A DNA stretch of 64,000 bases from Parasediminibacterium sp046546515 (lineage in GTDB: Bacteria > Bacteroidota > Bacteroidia > Chitinophagales > Chitinophagaceae), in the NCBI RefSeq assembly GCF_046546515.1, contig NZ_JBKHKJ010000011.1, forward strand, positions 74,461 to 138,460. Direction: 5' to 3'. Every line of letters begins with the position of its first letter. Position 1 is the stretch's first letter. The notes beneath the pieces are model-generated. The model saw only the letters and a program-made list of their open reading frames with translations, had not been told where the DNA came from and did no database searches. Positions 44,655 through 53,631 of this stretch are shown piece after piece. A program made the translations under genes and the position numbers.

Positions 44655-44685
44655 AAAAGGTTGCCTCAAAAAGGCAGCCTTTTTT
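44655..44685 (+). terminator. Intrinsic terminator after tRNA-Cys
   Basis: AAAAGGTTGCCT pairs with AGGCAGCCTTTT (one mismatch) followed by T, 12 bp after the tRNA. Confidence 0.85.
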
Positions 44686-44746
44686 AGTGCTTATCCCTAA
44701 CTATCTTCTTTAACTAATTAATCTGCCAAACTGTCATTATTTCCTT

Positions 44747-44754
44747 TATTTTTG
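44747..44754 (+). promoter_or_regulatory. Promoter box upstream of miaB
   Basis: TATTTTTG within CCTTTATTTTTGCA, 22 bp before the miaB ATG. Same box and context as the tRNA-Cys promoter 200 bp upstream. Confidence 0.55.
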
Positions 44755-44776
44755 CATCCTTAATTTTTTACAGTTG

Positions 44777-46201
44777 ATGGAGTTATTAGAAATAGAAAGC
44801 AATATTCACAATAGTGCCAGGCAGGGCGAAGCTTATGCCCCGATAGGCAGTGAATTTTTCGGGTTCAAAAAATATTTTTACATAGAAAGTTATGGCTGTG
44901 CCATGAACTTTAGCGACACGGAAATTGTTGCCTCTATCCTGAATGCCAATGGGTACGGCGCCACTAAAAACTTAGAAGAAGCCGACCTGATTTTTGTAAA
45001 TACCTGCTCTATCCGTGAAAAAGCAGAAGCCACTGTGCGTAAACGGCTTACGGAATTTAGGAAACTGAAAGAAGCCAACAAAGAGGTATTGGTTGGGGTG
45101 CTAGGCTGCATGGCAGAAAGGCTGAAAACTAAACTGCTGGAAGAAGAAAAACTTGTGGACATAGTTATTGGGCCCGACAGCTACCGCAGCCTGCCAGCAT
45201 TGATAGAAATGGCTGAAAGTGGCCAAAAAGCAGTGAACGTGCTGCTAAGCCGGGAAGAAACATACGCTGATATTTCGCCAGTAAGGCTGGATAGTAATGG
45301 CGTAAGTGCCTTTGTTTCTATCATGCGGGGCTGCAACAATATGTGCAGTTTTTGCGTTGTGCCTTTTACAAGGGGCAGGGAGCGAAGCAGGGATACTTTT
45401 TCCATTATTGCCGAGGCAACCAATTTGTTCAGCAAAGGCTACAAAGAAATAACCCTGCTTGGGCAAAACGTGGATAGCTACTATTGGTACGACGATGCAA
45501 AAGCCTATGCTGTAACTTTTGCCGATTTGTTGGAAAAAGTAGCATTGATAAACCCAGAATTGCGCATCCGTTTCAGCACTTCGCACCCTAAAGACATTAC
45601 AGACGATGTATTGTTGGTAATGCGTAAGTATGAAAATGTGTGCAAGCACATCCACCTGCCATTGCAAAGTGGCAGCACCCGTGTACTGCAACTGATGAAC
45701 AGGACGTACACAAGGGAATGGTATTTGGCCAAGGTGGACAGGATAAGGGAATTATTGCCAGAATGCACCATCACGGCAGATATTATTACCGGGTTTTGTA
45801 CCGAAACAGAGGAAGACCATCAGGATACTTTGTCTGCCATGGAACACTCCGGCTACGAAATGAGCTATATGTATTTCTATAGCGAGAGGCCTGGCACTTT
45901 GGCCGCCAAACGCTTTGAAGACGATGTGCCTTTGGACGTAAAAAAACGCCGTTTGCAGGAAATAGTAGACATGCAGGGCAAATTATCTACCCAGGGCAAT
46001 TTGAACGATATTGGAAAAACCTTCAAGGTACTTTTGGAAGGCAATAGCAAAAAAAGTGAGTTTGACTGGACAGGCAGGACTGAGCAAAACAAATCAGTGG
46101 TATTCCCCAAAAATGAAACCCCTTTTAAAAAAGGCGATTATGTATGGGTAAAAATAAAAGATTGCACGAGGGCTACGTTGCTTGGGGAAATAGTTGTTTA
46201 A
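44777..46201 (+). CDS. miaB: tRNA-2-methylthio-N6-dimethylallyladenosine synthase
   Basis: Protein of 474 residues, a radical-SAM methylthiotransferase modifying A37 of tRNAs. The N-terminal UPF0004 cysteines are C41, C77 and C111. The radical-SAM cluster is C186-C190-C193 in RGCNNMCSFC. The ITADIITGFCTETEED segment and a C-terminal TRAM domain (GKTFKVLLEG, VWVKIKDCTRATLLGE) are also present. The ATG at 44777 is preferred to the adjoining TTG. The sigma-54 activator gene follows by 111 bp. Confidence 0.97.
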   Translation: MELLEIESNIHNSARQGEAYAPIGSEFFGFKKYFYIESYGCAMNFSDTEIVASILNANGYGATKNLEEADLIFVNTCSIREKAEATVRKRLTEFRKLKEANKEVLVGVLGCMAERLKTKLLEEEKLVDIVIGPDSYRSLPALIEMAESGQKAVNVLLSREETYADISPVRLDSNGVSAFVSIMRGCNNMCSFCVVPFTRGRERSRDTFSIIAEATNLFSKGYKEITLLGQNVDSYYWYDDAKAYAVTFADLLEKVALINPELRIRFSTSHPKDITDDVLLVMRKYENVCKHIHLPLQSGSTRVLQLMNRTYTREWYLAKVDRIRELLPECTITADIITGFCTETEEDHQDTLSAMEHSGYEMSYMYFYSERPGTLAAKRFEDDVPLDVKKRRLQEIVDMQGKLSTQGNLNDIGKTFKVLLEGNSKKSEFDWTGRTEQNKSVVFPKNETPFKKGDYVWVKIKDCTRATLLGEIVV

Positions 46202-46312
46202 TTATGAATTATGATTCGATTTTTTATTTGCAGATGATGAATATGAATATGGGATAGAAGATTTAAAAGTAATTGACAAAAAATTGAAATATACCTTAGA
46301 ATTGGAATAAAG

Positions 46313-47596
46313 ATGGATTTACAAAGTATAAAAAATAGGTTTGGCATTATTGGCAACTCGCCTGCACTGAACCATGCGCTCAATACAGCGGTGCAAGTTG
46401 CTGCCACAGATTTAACGGTATTGATAGTAGGGGAGAGCGGGGTAGGTAAGGAAGTTATTTCGCAGATAATACACTCTACGTCTTCCCGCAAGCACAATGC
46501 TTTTATAGCCCTGAACTGTGGTGCCATACCAGAAGGCACGATAGACAGTGAATTGTTTGGCCATGAGAAAGGGGCGTTTACTGGTGCCGTGGATAGCCGT
46601 AAAGGCTATTTTGAAACGGTAAGCGGTGGTACTATCTTTCTGGATGAAATAGGGGAGATGCCGCTAGGCACACAAGCACGTTTGCTGCGTGTACTGGAGA
46701 CGGGTGAATTCATACGGGTGGGTTCTTCTAAAGTTCAAAAAACAGATGTACGTGTAATAGCGGCCACCAACAGGGAATTGTTGGAATTTGCTGAAAAAGG
46801 AAAATTCCGCCAGGATTTGTATTATAGGCTTAGCACCGTGCCTATCCGTGTGCCAGCTTTGCGAGACAGGCAGGAAGATATTATTTTACTGTTCAGGAAG
46901 TTTGTGGTGGACTTTGCGGAGCGATATAAAACAACCCCTGTTCAACTGGACGATAGTGCAAGGGCATTGCTTGTTAATTACCCCTTCCCCGGTAATGTGC
47001 GTGAGCTAAAAAACCTTGCCGAGCAAATATCTGTGTTGAGTACCAGCAACATGCTTACCGAGCCAGCGCTCAGGAAGTTTTTGCCCGAGAAGATTGTAAG
47101 CAGGATGCCGATGCTGGCCAGCGATGCTGCCCCGCAAGGCGAATTTGCCAATGAGCGGGAGATACTGTACAAATTGTTTTTCGATATGAAAAAGGATGTA
47201 ACCGAGCTGAAAAAGATGTTTTTGGAAATACTCCAGAACCCATCGTTGGCAGGCTCTGCAGCCGACTTTACCAAAGAAAGCCTGATGGGCGATTTCCACC
47301 CCAATGGCAATAATGACATGCAGCAACCTACTTATGCCCAGCCCAAGGCACAGCCAGTGATGCACCATCCTGGTTACATACCTTCATCGCTTAGCCAGCC
47401 AGTTTTGCTGCACGAGGACGATATACAGCACGAGGAAATAGAAGAATCGCTGAACATAATGGTGATTGAAAAAGAATTGATTATTAAAGCACTGAAAAAG
47501 CACAAAGGCAAAAGGAAAGATGCCAGTATTGATTTAGGCATAAGCGAAAGGACATTGTATAGGAAATTGAAAGAATACGATATTGACGACCTTTAA
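46313..47596 (+). CDS. Sigma-54-dependent transcriptional activator (no receiver domain)
   Basis: Protein of 427 residues that begins directly with the AAA+ domain. Walker A GESGVGKE is at 40-47, the sigma-54 contact loop GAFTGA at 87-92, GGTIFLDEIGEMP holds Walker B, and the arginine finger region is FRQDLYYRLSTVPI. A linker with Met/Gln/Pro follows, then a Fis-type HTH at the C-terminus (ALKKHKGKRKDASIDLGISE). No receiver or PAS domain precedes the core, so regulation is by another route. The lptE gene lies 123 bp downstream. Confidence 0.94.
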   Translation: MDLQSIKNRFGIIGNSPALNHALNTAVQVAATDLTVLIVGESGVGKEVISQIIHSTSSRKHNAFIALNCGAIPEGTIDSELFGHEKGAFTGAVDSRKGYFETVSGGTIFLDEIGEMPLGTQARLLRVLETGEFIRVGSSKVQKTDVRVIAATNRELLEFAEKGKFRQDLYYRLSTVPIRVPALRDRQEDIILLFRKFVVDFAERYKTTPVQLDDSARALLVNYPFPGNVRELKNLAEQISVLSTSNMLTEPALRKFLPEKIVSRMPMLASDAAPQGEFANEREILYKLFFDMKKDVTELKKMFLEILQNPSLAGSAADFTKESLMGDFHPNGNNDMQQPTYAQPKAQPVMHHPGYIPSSLSQPVLLHEDDIQHEEIEESLNIMVIEKELIIKALKKHKGKRKDASIDLGISERTLYRKLKEYDIDDL

Positions 47597-47599
47597 TTA

Positions 47600-47715
47600 A
47601 GTGATAATTTACAATTGATAATTGATGATTTTTATCACGGATGTAATTAAGCATATAAAATTATCAACTGTCAATTATCAACTATCAATTCTTAATTGTC
47701 AATTATCAATTGAAC
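47600..47715. repeat. AT-rich ATTATCAATTGTCAATTATC-type repeat
   Basis: Short inverted and direct repeats of ATTATCAA/TTGATAAT fill the gap before lptE and form alternative hairpins. A type of spacer that is frequent in Bacteroidota. Confidence 0.5.
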
Positions 47716-47719
47716 TTTT

Positions 47720-48241
47720 ATGGCTAAAAAAGTAAGTATATATATAATTTCCTTAACTTTATCAATTTTAATTGTTATTAGTTCTGTTGGTTGTGGGGTT
47801 TATTCGTTTAAAGACGTGTCTATCGATTATGCAAAGATTAAAACCATAAAGATTGGTTTCTTTGAAAATAAAGCCCGGTACATCAACCCCCAACTAAGCC
47901 CTAAACTCACGGACAAGCTGCAACAAAAAATTGTAAGCCAAACGAAGTTGATTAGGACTAATAACGATGATGCAAATTTGCAGGTAAGCGGTTATGTTTC
48001 AGATTATTCTGTTACCACTGTTTCTATTTCGTCTACCCAGTCAACAGGAAACCGTCTTACTGTAGGCGTGCATTTGATAGTTAAAAATACAGTTGACAAT
48101 AAGACGGATGAGTTTGATATTAGCCGCAGTTTCGATTTTTCTGCCAATTTATCCTTGCAACAAGCCGAGACATCCTTACTAACTGATATTGTTCAGCAGG
48201 TAACGGATGAAATTTTTAATCATATATTTTCAAATTGGTAA
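47720..48241 (+). CDS. lptE: LptE-like LPS assembly lipoprotein
   Basis: Protein of 173 residues with a lipoprotein signal ending SSVGC (Cys25), then GVYSFKDVSIDY and TIKIGFFENKARYINPQLSP as in Bacteroidota LptE-like proteins. It would plug the LptD barrel in lipopolysaccharide export. The three following genes are on the same strand with 24-bp and 5-bp gaps to the next two, forming a probable operon with secG. Confidence 0.87.
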   Translation: MAKKVSIYIISLTLSILIVISSVGCGVYSFKDVSIDYAKIKTIKIGFFENKARYINPQLSPKLTDKLQQKIVSQTKLIRTNNDDANLQVSGYVSDYSVTTVSISSTQSTGNRLTVGVHLIVKNTVDNKTDEFDISRSFDFSANLSLQQAETSLLTDIVQQVTDEIFNHIFSNW

Positions 48242-48265
48242 CAAAGTTGTATTCTTATTTGTAAC

Positions 48266-50029
48266 ATGGCAGCAGAACAAATTTTACATTATATCACAGG
48301 CGGCAAGCAACTGGCAGGCACAAACGTTGACGATATTTCGGCAATTGTAAAAGAGTACCCTTATTTTTCACCTGCCCAGTTTGTGTTGGCACTAAAGCAA
48401 AAGCAAGACAATAGCTACAACTACCAGTACCAACTGCAAAAAGTGTCGCTGTATTTTAGCAACCAGCTTTGGCTCAATTACCAATTGAGCGAAAGGGAAG
48501 TAGATTCCCCACTGTTAAGTGAGGAAGATGTAGTAACAAAAGAGTTGAAACCTATTGTAGAAGAAGATATTTACCCAATTTCCCTGCTTGGATCCAATGC
48601 TTACCCCGCACCCATTGACCATACGCAACTAGGTGTGGAGAATAATACGCACTTGCCTGTTTACGGTTATGACGGAGATGCCAGTGTATCACGGAATGAA
48701 GGCGTAGCTTCAAATAGTAAAATTGAGATACCCACACTGGAAGCTGTAAGGCAAATGCTGGATAGCAGGGGGCTTGGAGCTCAGCCTATTGCTAAGGAAG
48801 AAAACAGTATCTTAAATGAGCCAATTGCCATTGTTTTACCAAAAGTAGAAAAGGCCTCCTTGCCGGAAAAGCCATTTGTTGAAAATAAGCAGCAAGAAAT
48901 AAAAGAGGATATTTATGAAGCAGTAAATAGTACTGCTCCTTCCATGGAGTTGCCAGCCATATTGCAGCATTCAGGCGATGTGGATGCATTGATTGTGAAT
49001 GATGCATCTTCAATAGAAAGGCCTTCGTTGATAGATATTGCAGAAAGCAAGCTGCATGATGAGCCAGTTTCTGCAGCTTCGGAAAGCCAATCATTGATGG
49101 ACATAGCAGAAAGCAAGTTGTACGATGAAATAGGCACGCCAGCACCTTCCAGGATTGATACTTCTTTTTTGGACGAGGCACTTAAAACGAAAAGAACAAC
49201 AGCGGCCTCTATTTTAGCTGCATTTTCAGATGAAGCTTTCCCTGCCCCAAAAGAAGAAGAACCATCTATTTATGTTAGCAAGCCTAGACCAGAAGTACAT
49301 GACATAGAAGACAAGCAGGAAACAACTAAACCTACGGAACAAACCCCTGTTATTGAGGCAACACCTAATATAGCCCCACAACCTATTGTAGAGCCGTTGC
49401 CAACAATAAAAGAAGATGAATTACCAAGGCACAATATACCTTCTTATTCTTTTAAAGGCTTTGAAGAAAAAAGAAGTGCGGGTGCTGATTTAAACGACAC
49501 GGTATCTATTAGTGAAGCATATCAAAAAGAACATGAAAAAGAGGCTGAGGCAGACAATACAGAAGTGCCTGCAGAAGAATTCAATAGTAATTTGTCTTCC
49601 CTTATCTCCACCCAGATGGCTGACTTTAAAAAGCCAGTAGAAGAAAATGCTAAATTAGAATTTGAAAACGAGCGTTTGCACACGATAGATTATTTTGCTT
49701 CACTAGGCATTAAAATAGACTTGACAAAACAGCCACAGGACAAGCTGACTTTGCAAATGAGGCGTTTTACAGAGTGGTTGAAACAATTAAAAAAGACAGA
49801 CCCTAACCCACAGGACTTGGGTACAGACCCAGAATTGGAAAAAGCAATTGAGAATATTGCCAGGACTTCTATTGAGGCAAAGGAAATTGTTACCGAAACA
49901 ATGGCCGATGTTTTCATCAAACAAGGCAAAGTAAACAAGGCAATTCAGCTATATATCAAATTAAGTTTTTTAGATCCTGCTAAATCCACTTATTTTGCAA
50001 ACAAGATTCAACAACTAAAAGGAATTTAA
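48266..50029 (+). CDS. Large acidic protein between lptE and secG, unknown function
   Basis: Protein of 587 residues. The N-terminal 90 residues are ordered (LHYITGGKQLAGTNVDDI, YPYFSPAQFVLALKQK). A long acidic, low-complexity middle (about 100-430) contains internal near-repeats IDIAESKLHDE / MDIAESKLYDE. The C-terminal 100 residues are TPR-like (SIEAKEIVTETMADVFIKQ, KVNKAIQLYIKLSFLDP). No signal peptide, so cytoplasmic. A gene with this layout next to secG is recurrent in Bacteroidota, but its role is unknown. Confidence 0.8.
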   Translation: MAAEQILHYITGGKQLAGTNVDDISAIVKEYPYFSPAQFVLALKQKQDNSYNYQYQLQKVSLYFSNQLWLNYQLSEREVDSPLLSEEDVVTKELKPIVEEDIYPISLLGSNAYPAPIDHTQLGVENNTHLPVYGYDGDASVSRNEGVASNSKIEIPTLEAVRQMLDSRGLGAQPIAKEENSILNEPIAIVLPKVEKASLPEKPFVENKQQEIKEDIYEAVNSTAPSMELPAILQHSGDVDALIVNDASSIERPSLIDIAESKLHDEPVSAASESQSLMDIAESKLYDEIGTPAPSRIDTSFLDEALKTKRTTAASILAAFSDEAFPAPKEEEPSIYVSKPRPEVHDIEDKQETTKPTEQTPVIEATPNIAPQPIVEPLPTIKEDELPRHNIPSYSFKGFEEKRSAGADLNDTVSISEAYQKEHEKEAEADNTEVPAEEFNSNLSSLISTQMADFKKPVEENAKLEFENERLHTIDYFASLGIKIDLTKQPQDKLTLQMRRFTEWLKQLKKTDPNPQDLGTDPELEKAIENIARTSIEAKEIVTETMADVFIKQGKVNKAIQLYIKLSFLDPAKSTYFANKIQQLKGI

Positions 50030-50034
50030 TTTTT

Positions 50035-50340
50035 ATGGTTTACTTATTTTTAATTTTAATCGTTATAGCCTGTGTAGGTTTAGGCTTTGTAGTATTGGTT
50101 CAAAACCCCAAGGGTGGCGGGCTTTCTGGTACTGTGGGCGGCCTAAACAATAATGTAATGGGCGTGAAACAAACAACCGATGTTTTGGAAAAAGGCACTT
50201 GGATGTTTGCTGGCATCATTGCAGTATTGGCACTTACCTCTACCTTGTTTTTAAAAGGTGGCGGCACTAGTGTAGATAATTCATTGCTGCAAAAGGTAAA
50301 TACGACCAATTCGGCACCTGCATCGCCGCTTAAAAAATAG
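50035..50340 (+). CDS. secG: Preprotein translocase subunit SecG
   Basis: Protein of 101 residues with two transmembrane helices (about 2-22 and 54-74). The loop motif VLVQNPKGGGLSG is diagnostic of SecG. It stabilises the SecYEG channel. It starts 5 bp after the preceding gene and ends before an imperfect hairpin. Confidence 0.95.
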   Translation: MVYLFLILIVIACVGLGFVVLVQNPKGGGLSGTVGGLNNNVMGVKQTTDVLEKGTWMFAGIIAVLALTSTLFLKGGGTSVDNSLLQKVNTTNSAPASPLKK

Positions 50341-50386
50341 TTGGTTTATTACTACCTAGATATAATTTCACCATATAGGAATATAG

Positions 50387-50520
50387 GACACATAGGTTTA
50401 AGCGAATAAAAAAAAAAAGGAAACATAGTATTTACAGCATTTCCCTATTTATAAGGACTTTGGGGGCAAAAAATATAAAAGCCTATGTCTCCTTTTTTCT
50501 TTTTCTTGCCTATGTGTACG
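50387..50520. repeat. Imperfect inverted repeat after secG
   Basis: Left arm GACACATAGG plus an A-rich tract and GGAAACATAG; right arm CTATGTCTCC plus a T-rich tract and CCTATGTGTA. It is a long A/T-cored hairpin between secG and mltG, distinct from the GTGGC family. Confidence 0.5.
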
Positions 50521-50558
50521 ATGTGGTAAGTAATGACTTTTTTTTATTGTATTGCAGT

Positions 50559-50593
50559 CCCCGTTAAGCCAATAACCTTAACGGGGATTTTTA
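50559..50593 (+). terminator. Hairpin just upstream of mltG
   Basis: CCCCGTTAAG and CTTAACGGGG form a perfect 10-bp stem with an 8-nt loop, followed by ATTTTTATTT. It fits an intrinsic terminator. It ends only 20 bp before the mltG start, so the mltG promoter must lie upstream or read through it. Confidence 0.65.
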
Positions 50594-50606
50594 TTTGTTT
50601 CTCGCC

Positions 50607-51644
50607 ATGAAGAAAAAAATAGTAGCCTTTTTGTTTGCAGCCTTCGTATTGCTTGTTGCTGTGTTATACATTTTTTTCGCCCCAGCCACGGCATTTGACG
50701 AAAAAGCAAAGTCGTTTATAGTAGAGCCAGATAAAAACAACAAAGAAGATGTAGTGGCTTTGTTGAAAGAGAAATACATTATCAAAAATGGATGGGCATT
50801 TTCTTTGCTTGCCAGCCAGCTTGGTGTTTGGGACAAACTAAGGCCAGGCAAGTTTGAAGTAAGAAATGGCGATAACGTACTATCTATTGTGCGTATGCTT
50901 CGTCGCAACAGGCAAGTAGAAGTGAAGTTAGTTATCAATAAACTGCGTACAAACGAAGACTTGGCAAGGCTGATTGGTAAAAATTTTTCAACTGACTCTG
51001 CGGGGGTTATGCAATTTCTTACAAGCAATGATTCGCTGAAACCATTTTCTATAGATAGCAATACGGTAATGACTATTGTTGTGCCTAACACCTATGCTTT
51101 TTATTGGAGTACAGGGCTTGCTAAAATATTTACCCGTATAAAAAAGGCTAGCGACGATTTTTGGGGAAATGGGGGCAGGATGCAGAAAGCCACCACCATG
51201 GGTTTTACGTCAAAAGAAATATATACCATTGCATCTATAGTGGAGGAAGAAACCAACAAGGAAGAAGACAAAGGAAAAATTGCAAGCGTGTATATCAACC
51301 GTTTGCATAAAGGGATGAACCTAGGCGCAGACCCTACCATTAAATTTGCGTTGAAAGATTTTTTGTTGAAGCGGATTTTATTCCAGCACCTTACGGTGCT
51401 GTCGCCTTATAACACTTATAAAAATAAGGGACTGCCTCCGGGGCCTATTTGCACCCCTTCAACCAATACAATAGATGCAGTGCTAAATGCACCTGCAACG
51501 GATTATATATTTTTTGTGGCTAAGCCAGATTTTAGTGGGTATAGCAATTTTAGCAGCAATTTTGCGCAGCATAGCCAATATGCTAAGGAATACCAACAGG
51601 CTTTGAATGAATACTTATCAAAAAAACAGCAAACTGAAGAGTAG
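50607..51644 (+). CDS. mltG: Endolytic transglycosylase MltG
   Basis: Protein of 345 residues from the ATG at 50607 (MKKKIVAFLFAAFVLL); the frame is open upstream via TTG. It has an N-terminal membrane anchor, a LysM-like/YceG region and the catalytic motif IASIVEEETNKEEDKGKIASV with the conserved glutamate. The family features GLPPGPICTPS and FFVAKPDFSGYSNF also occur. It cuts nascent peptidoglycan strands at the inner membrane. The stop overlaps the GTG of the next gene by one base. Confidence 0.95.
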   Translation: MKKKIVAFLFAAFVLLVAVLYIFFAPATAFDEKAKSFIVEPDKNNKEDVVALLKEKYIIKNGWAFSLLASQLGVWDKLRPGKFEVRNGDNVLSIVRMLRRNRQVEVKLVINKLRTNEDLARLIGKNFSTDSAGVMQFLTSNDSLKPFSIDSNTVMTIVVPNTYAFYWSTGLAKIFTRIKKASDDFWGNGGRMQKATTMGFTSKEIYTIASIVEEETNKEEDKGKIASVYINRLHKGMNLGADPTIKFALKDFLLKRILFQHLTVLSPYNTYKNKGLPPGPICTPSTNTIDAVLNAPATDYIFFVAKPDFSGYSNFSSNFAQHSQYAKEYQQALNEYLSKKQQTEE

Positions 51645-52609
51645 TGACAAAACTGGAAAGGATACTTTTTAGGCTGCCGCCCATCGCTTTCTTGATGCAC
51701 CAAGCAAAAATAATGGCCTTTCCTGGCCTAGAGAGCATATCTATTTATGAGGTGGTTGTCTATTTCCAAAAGCAGGTAAAAAAAGTAGGCTTAATAGAGC
51801 GTGCCTCTGCCATTTCGTTCAACCTAATCATGGCGTTGCCCGCTGCTTTGCTGTTTTTGTTTTCTATTGTGCCCTACCTGCCCGATTCTGATGGTTTTGA
51901 AAACCAGATAATGGGGCTTTTTAAAGACATAACCCCCAACTCCAACACCTATACTTTTATCAAGAATATTTTGGAGGATTTGCTGCAGAAGCATGTTGGT
52001 GTATTTTCGTCGGGGTTTATATTGCTTATTTTTTATGCCTCCAATGCCATGATGGGCATTATACGCACTTTCGACAAGTCAATTCAGGAAAACAAAGCGT
52101 TTTTCATGCACAGGCGTTGGCGTGCCATCGTGCTTACTATGATACTTATTTTGCTTGTAATTGCATCAGCCACGTTATTGGTTGGGCAAGATAGGATGGG
52201 GGTTTTATTGAAGCAGTTATTCCACATGAAACGCAAAGCCAAGATACAAGGGTGGAATGTTATACGATGGGTTATTTTGGTTGTGTTTTTATTCTGTGGT
52301 ATATCTTTTATTTACAAATTTGCCCCATCGGTAAAAAAGCGTTGGCCATTAGTTACAACAGGTTCGGTGATGGCGACTGTGCTCACATTGATAACAACCC
52401 TTTTTTTCAGCTACTGGGTCAATAACTTTGCCAGCTACAACAAGGTATATGGATCCATTGGCACCGTTATTATCATCATGTTATTGATATACTTAAATGC
52501 CCTTATCCTACTTATCGGGTTTGAACTGAACGTAAGTATTGTAAACCTGCTTGCGCAAAAAGGCAAAAGCACACATTTGAAATCGCCTTTTCTAAAAGAG
52601 GTTGCTTAA
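51644..52609 (+). CDS. YihY/BrkB family membrane protein
   Basis: Protein of 321 residues starting with GTG that shares one base with the mltG stop, so translation is coupled. Six transmembrane helices are expected, with family marks ERASAISFNLIMALPAALLF, FWVNNFASYNKVYGSIG-like NNFASYNKVYGSIGTVI and NALILLIGFELN. Once named RNase BN, the family has no proven nuclease role and may act in transport. Its last 18 bases overlap the convergent eutC gene. Confidence 0.92.
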   Translation: MTKLERILFRLPPIAFLMHQAKIMAFPGLESISIYEVVVYFQKQVKKVGLIERASAISFNLIMALPAALLFLFSIVPYLPDSDGFENQIMGLFKDITPNSNTYTFIKNILEDLLQKHVGVFSSGFILLIFYASNAMMGIIRTFDKSIQENKAFFMHRRWRAIVLTMILILLVIASATLLVGQDRMGVLLKQLFHMKRKAKIQGWNVIRWVILVVFLFCGISFIYKFAPSVKKRWPLVTTGSVMATVLTLITTLFFSYWVNNFASYNKVYGSIGTVIIIMLLIYLNALILLIGFELNVSIVNLLAQKGKSTHLKSPFLKEVA

Positions 52610-53377
52610 TTCCCCAAAACTGCCAGACTCATCTTTCAACCCCACGCCGCTTAGTTTTAAACGTAAAGATTGCTTGATTAAGTACAATATTTTTTCTGCT
52701 GCAAATTGGTAGGGCAAACCCTCTGGTCGTATGTTGGAGATGCAGTTCCTGCTTTCGTCTGTCAACCCCACGGAAGGGTTGTAGGTAATATACGCCCCCA
52801 TACTATTGGGCGATGAAAGGCCAGGACGTTCACCTATGAATATTATAGAGAGCTTGGCTTGCAACAAACTGCCTATTTCATCGGCAATAGCTACCCTTGC
52901 CTGCTCGACTATGCAAATGGGCGCAACAGAAAAATACTGGCTTTTTAAAACAGGTATAAGTATTTGTAGCAATGGCAGTGCATTTTCGTTGATGGCTGTG
53001 GCAGACAAGCCATCGGCTAATACGATAGCAATATCTGGATTGGTGGGGGACAGTTGCTTTAAAAGCTCATTTGAGGCTGCGTTTAATCTCCTGCCTAGGT
53101 CTGGCCCTTGTAAATACACCTGCCTGTTTGCGCATTGGCAATGCAATTGAAGTACGGGCAACCTAAGGGCCTGCAATGAGGTAGCAAGATTGTCCAATGC
53201 CAAGCCTGAATAAACAGCGTCCCTAGCATGGGCATGTGCCAGCCTGAACTGCAAGTTTTCTTGTAGTGGAATAGATACGCCCGCCCTACCCAAAGCAATC
53301 CTTGCTTGTGTAAATGACTGTAGCTTGGTCCAAGGATCTTCCTGAATAATTGATTGCTGTAATTTATCTAAGGGCAT
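52592..53377 (-). CDS. eutC: Ethanolamine ammonia-lyase small subunit (no eutB nearby)
   Basis: Protein of 261 residues of the EutC family: TQARIALGRAGVSIP, FRLAHAHARDAVYSGL, VLADGLSATAINENA, IFIGERPGLSSPNSMGAY and RNCISNIRPEGL. Together with EutB it binds cobalamin and splits ethanolamine to acetaldehyde and ammonia. EutB is normally the adjacent upstream gene, but here only a 250-bp spacer and a broken transposase gene lie upstream. The eutB gene is thus displaced or lost. Confidence 0.93.
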   Translation of the reverse strand: MPLDKLQQSIIQEDPWTKLQSFTQARIALGRAGVSIPLQENLQFRLAHAHARDAVYSGLALDNLATSLQALRLPVLQLHCQCANRQVYLQGPDLGRRLNAASNELLKQLSPTNPDIAIVLADGLSATAINENALPLLQILIPVLKSQYFSVAPICIVEQARVAIADEIGSLLQAKLSIIFIGERPGLSSPNSMGAYITYNPSVGLTDESRNCISNIRPEGLPYQFAAEKILYLIKQSLRLKLSGVGLKDESGSFGELSNLF

Positions 53378-53631
53378 AATCTTTTAATACAACCTAAAGA
53401 TACTTAGTAAATGCTTTAGTAGTGCTGTAAAAAAAGTTCTTCTAATCTCTTTCATTTTTAAAAAGCTATTTAACCACATTAGCACAAATATTTAAACAAT
53501 GAAGGCCGGAACCAATCCAAGTTGTAAAAATTTTTTGCAATAAATATTGCAACCTTGTTAAAGGAAACTTCCCCAGTGCCGCTATGATTGTTTTTGGTTT
53601 TGTATTTCTTGTTGGCCGCTTTTGTATTAAA

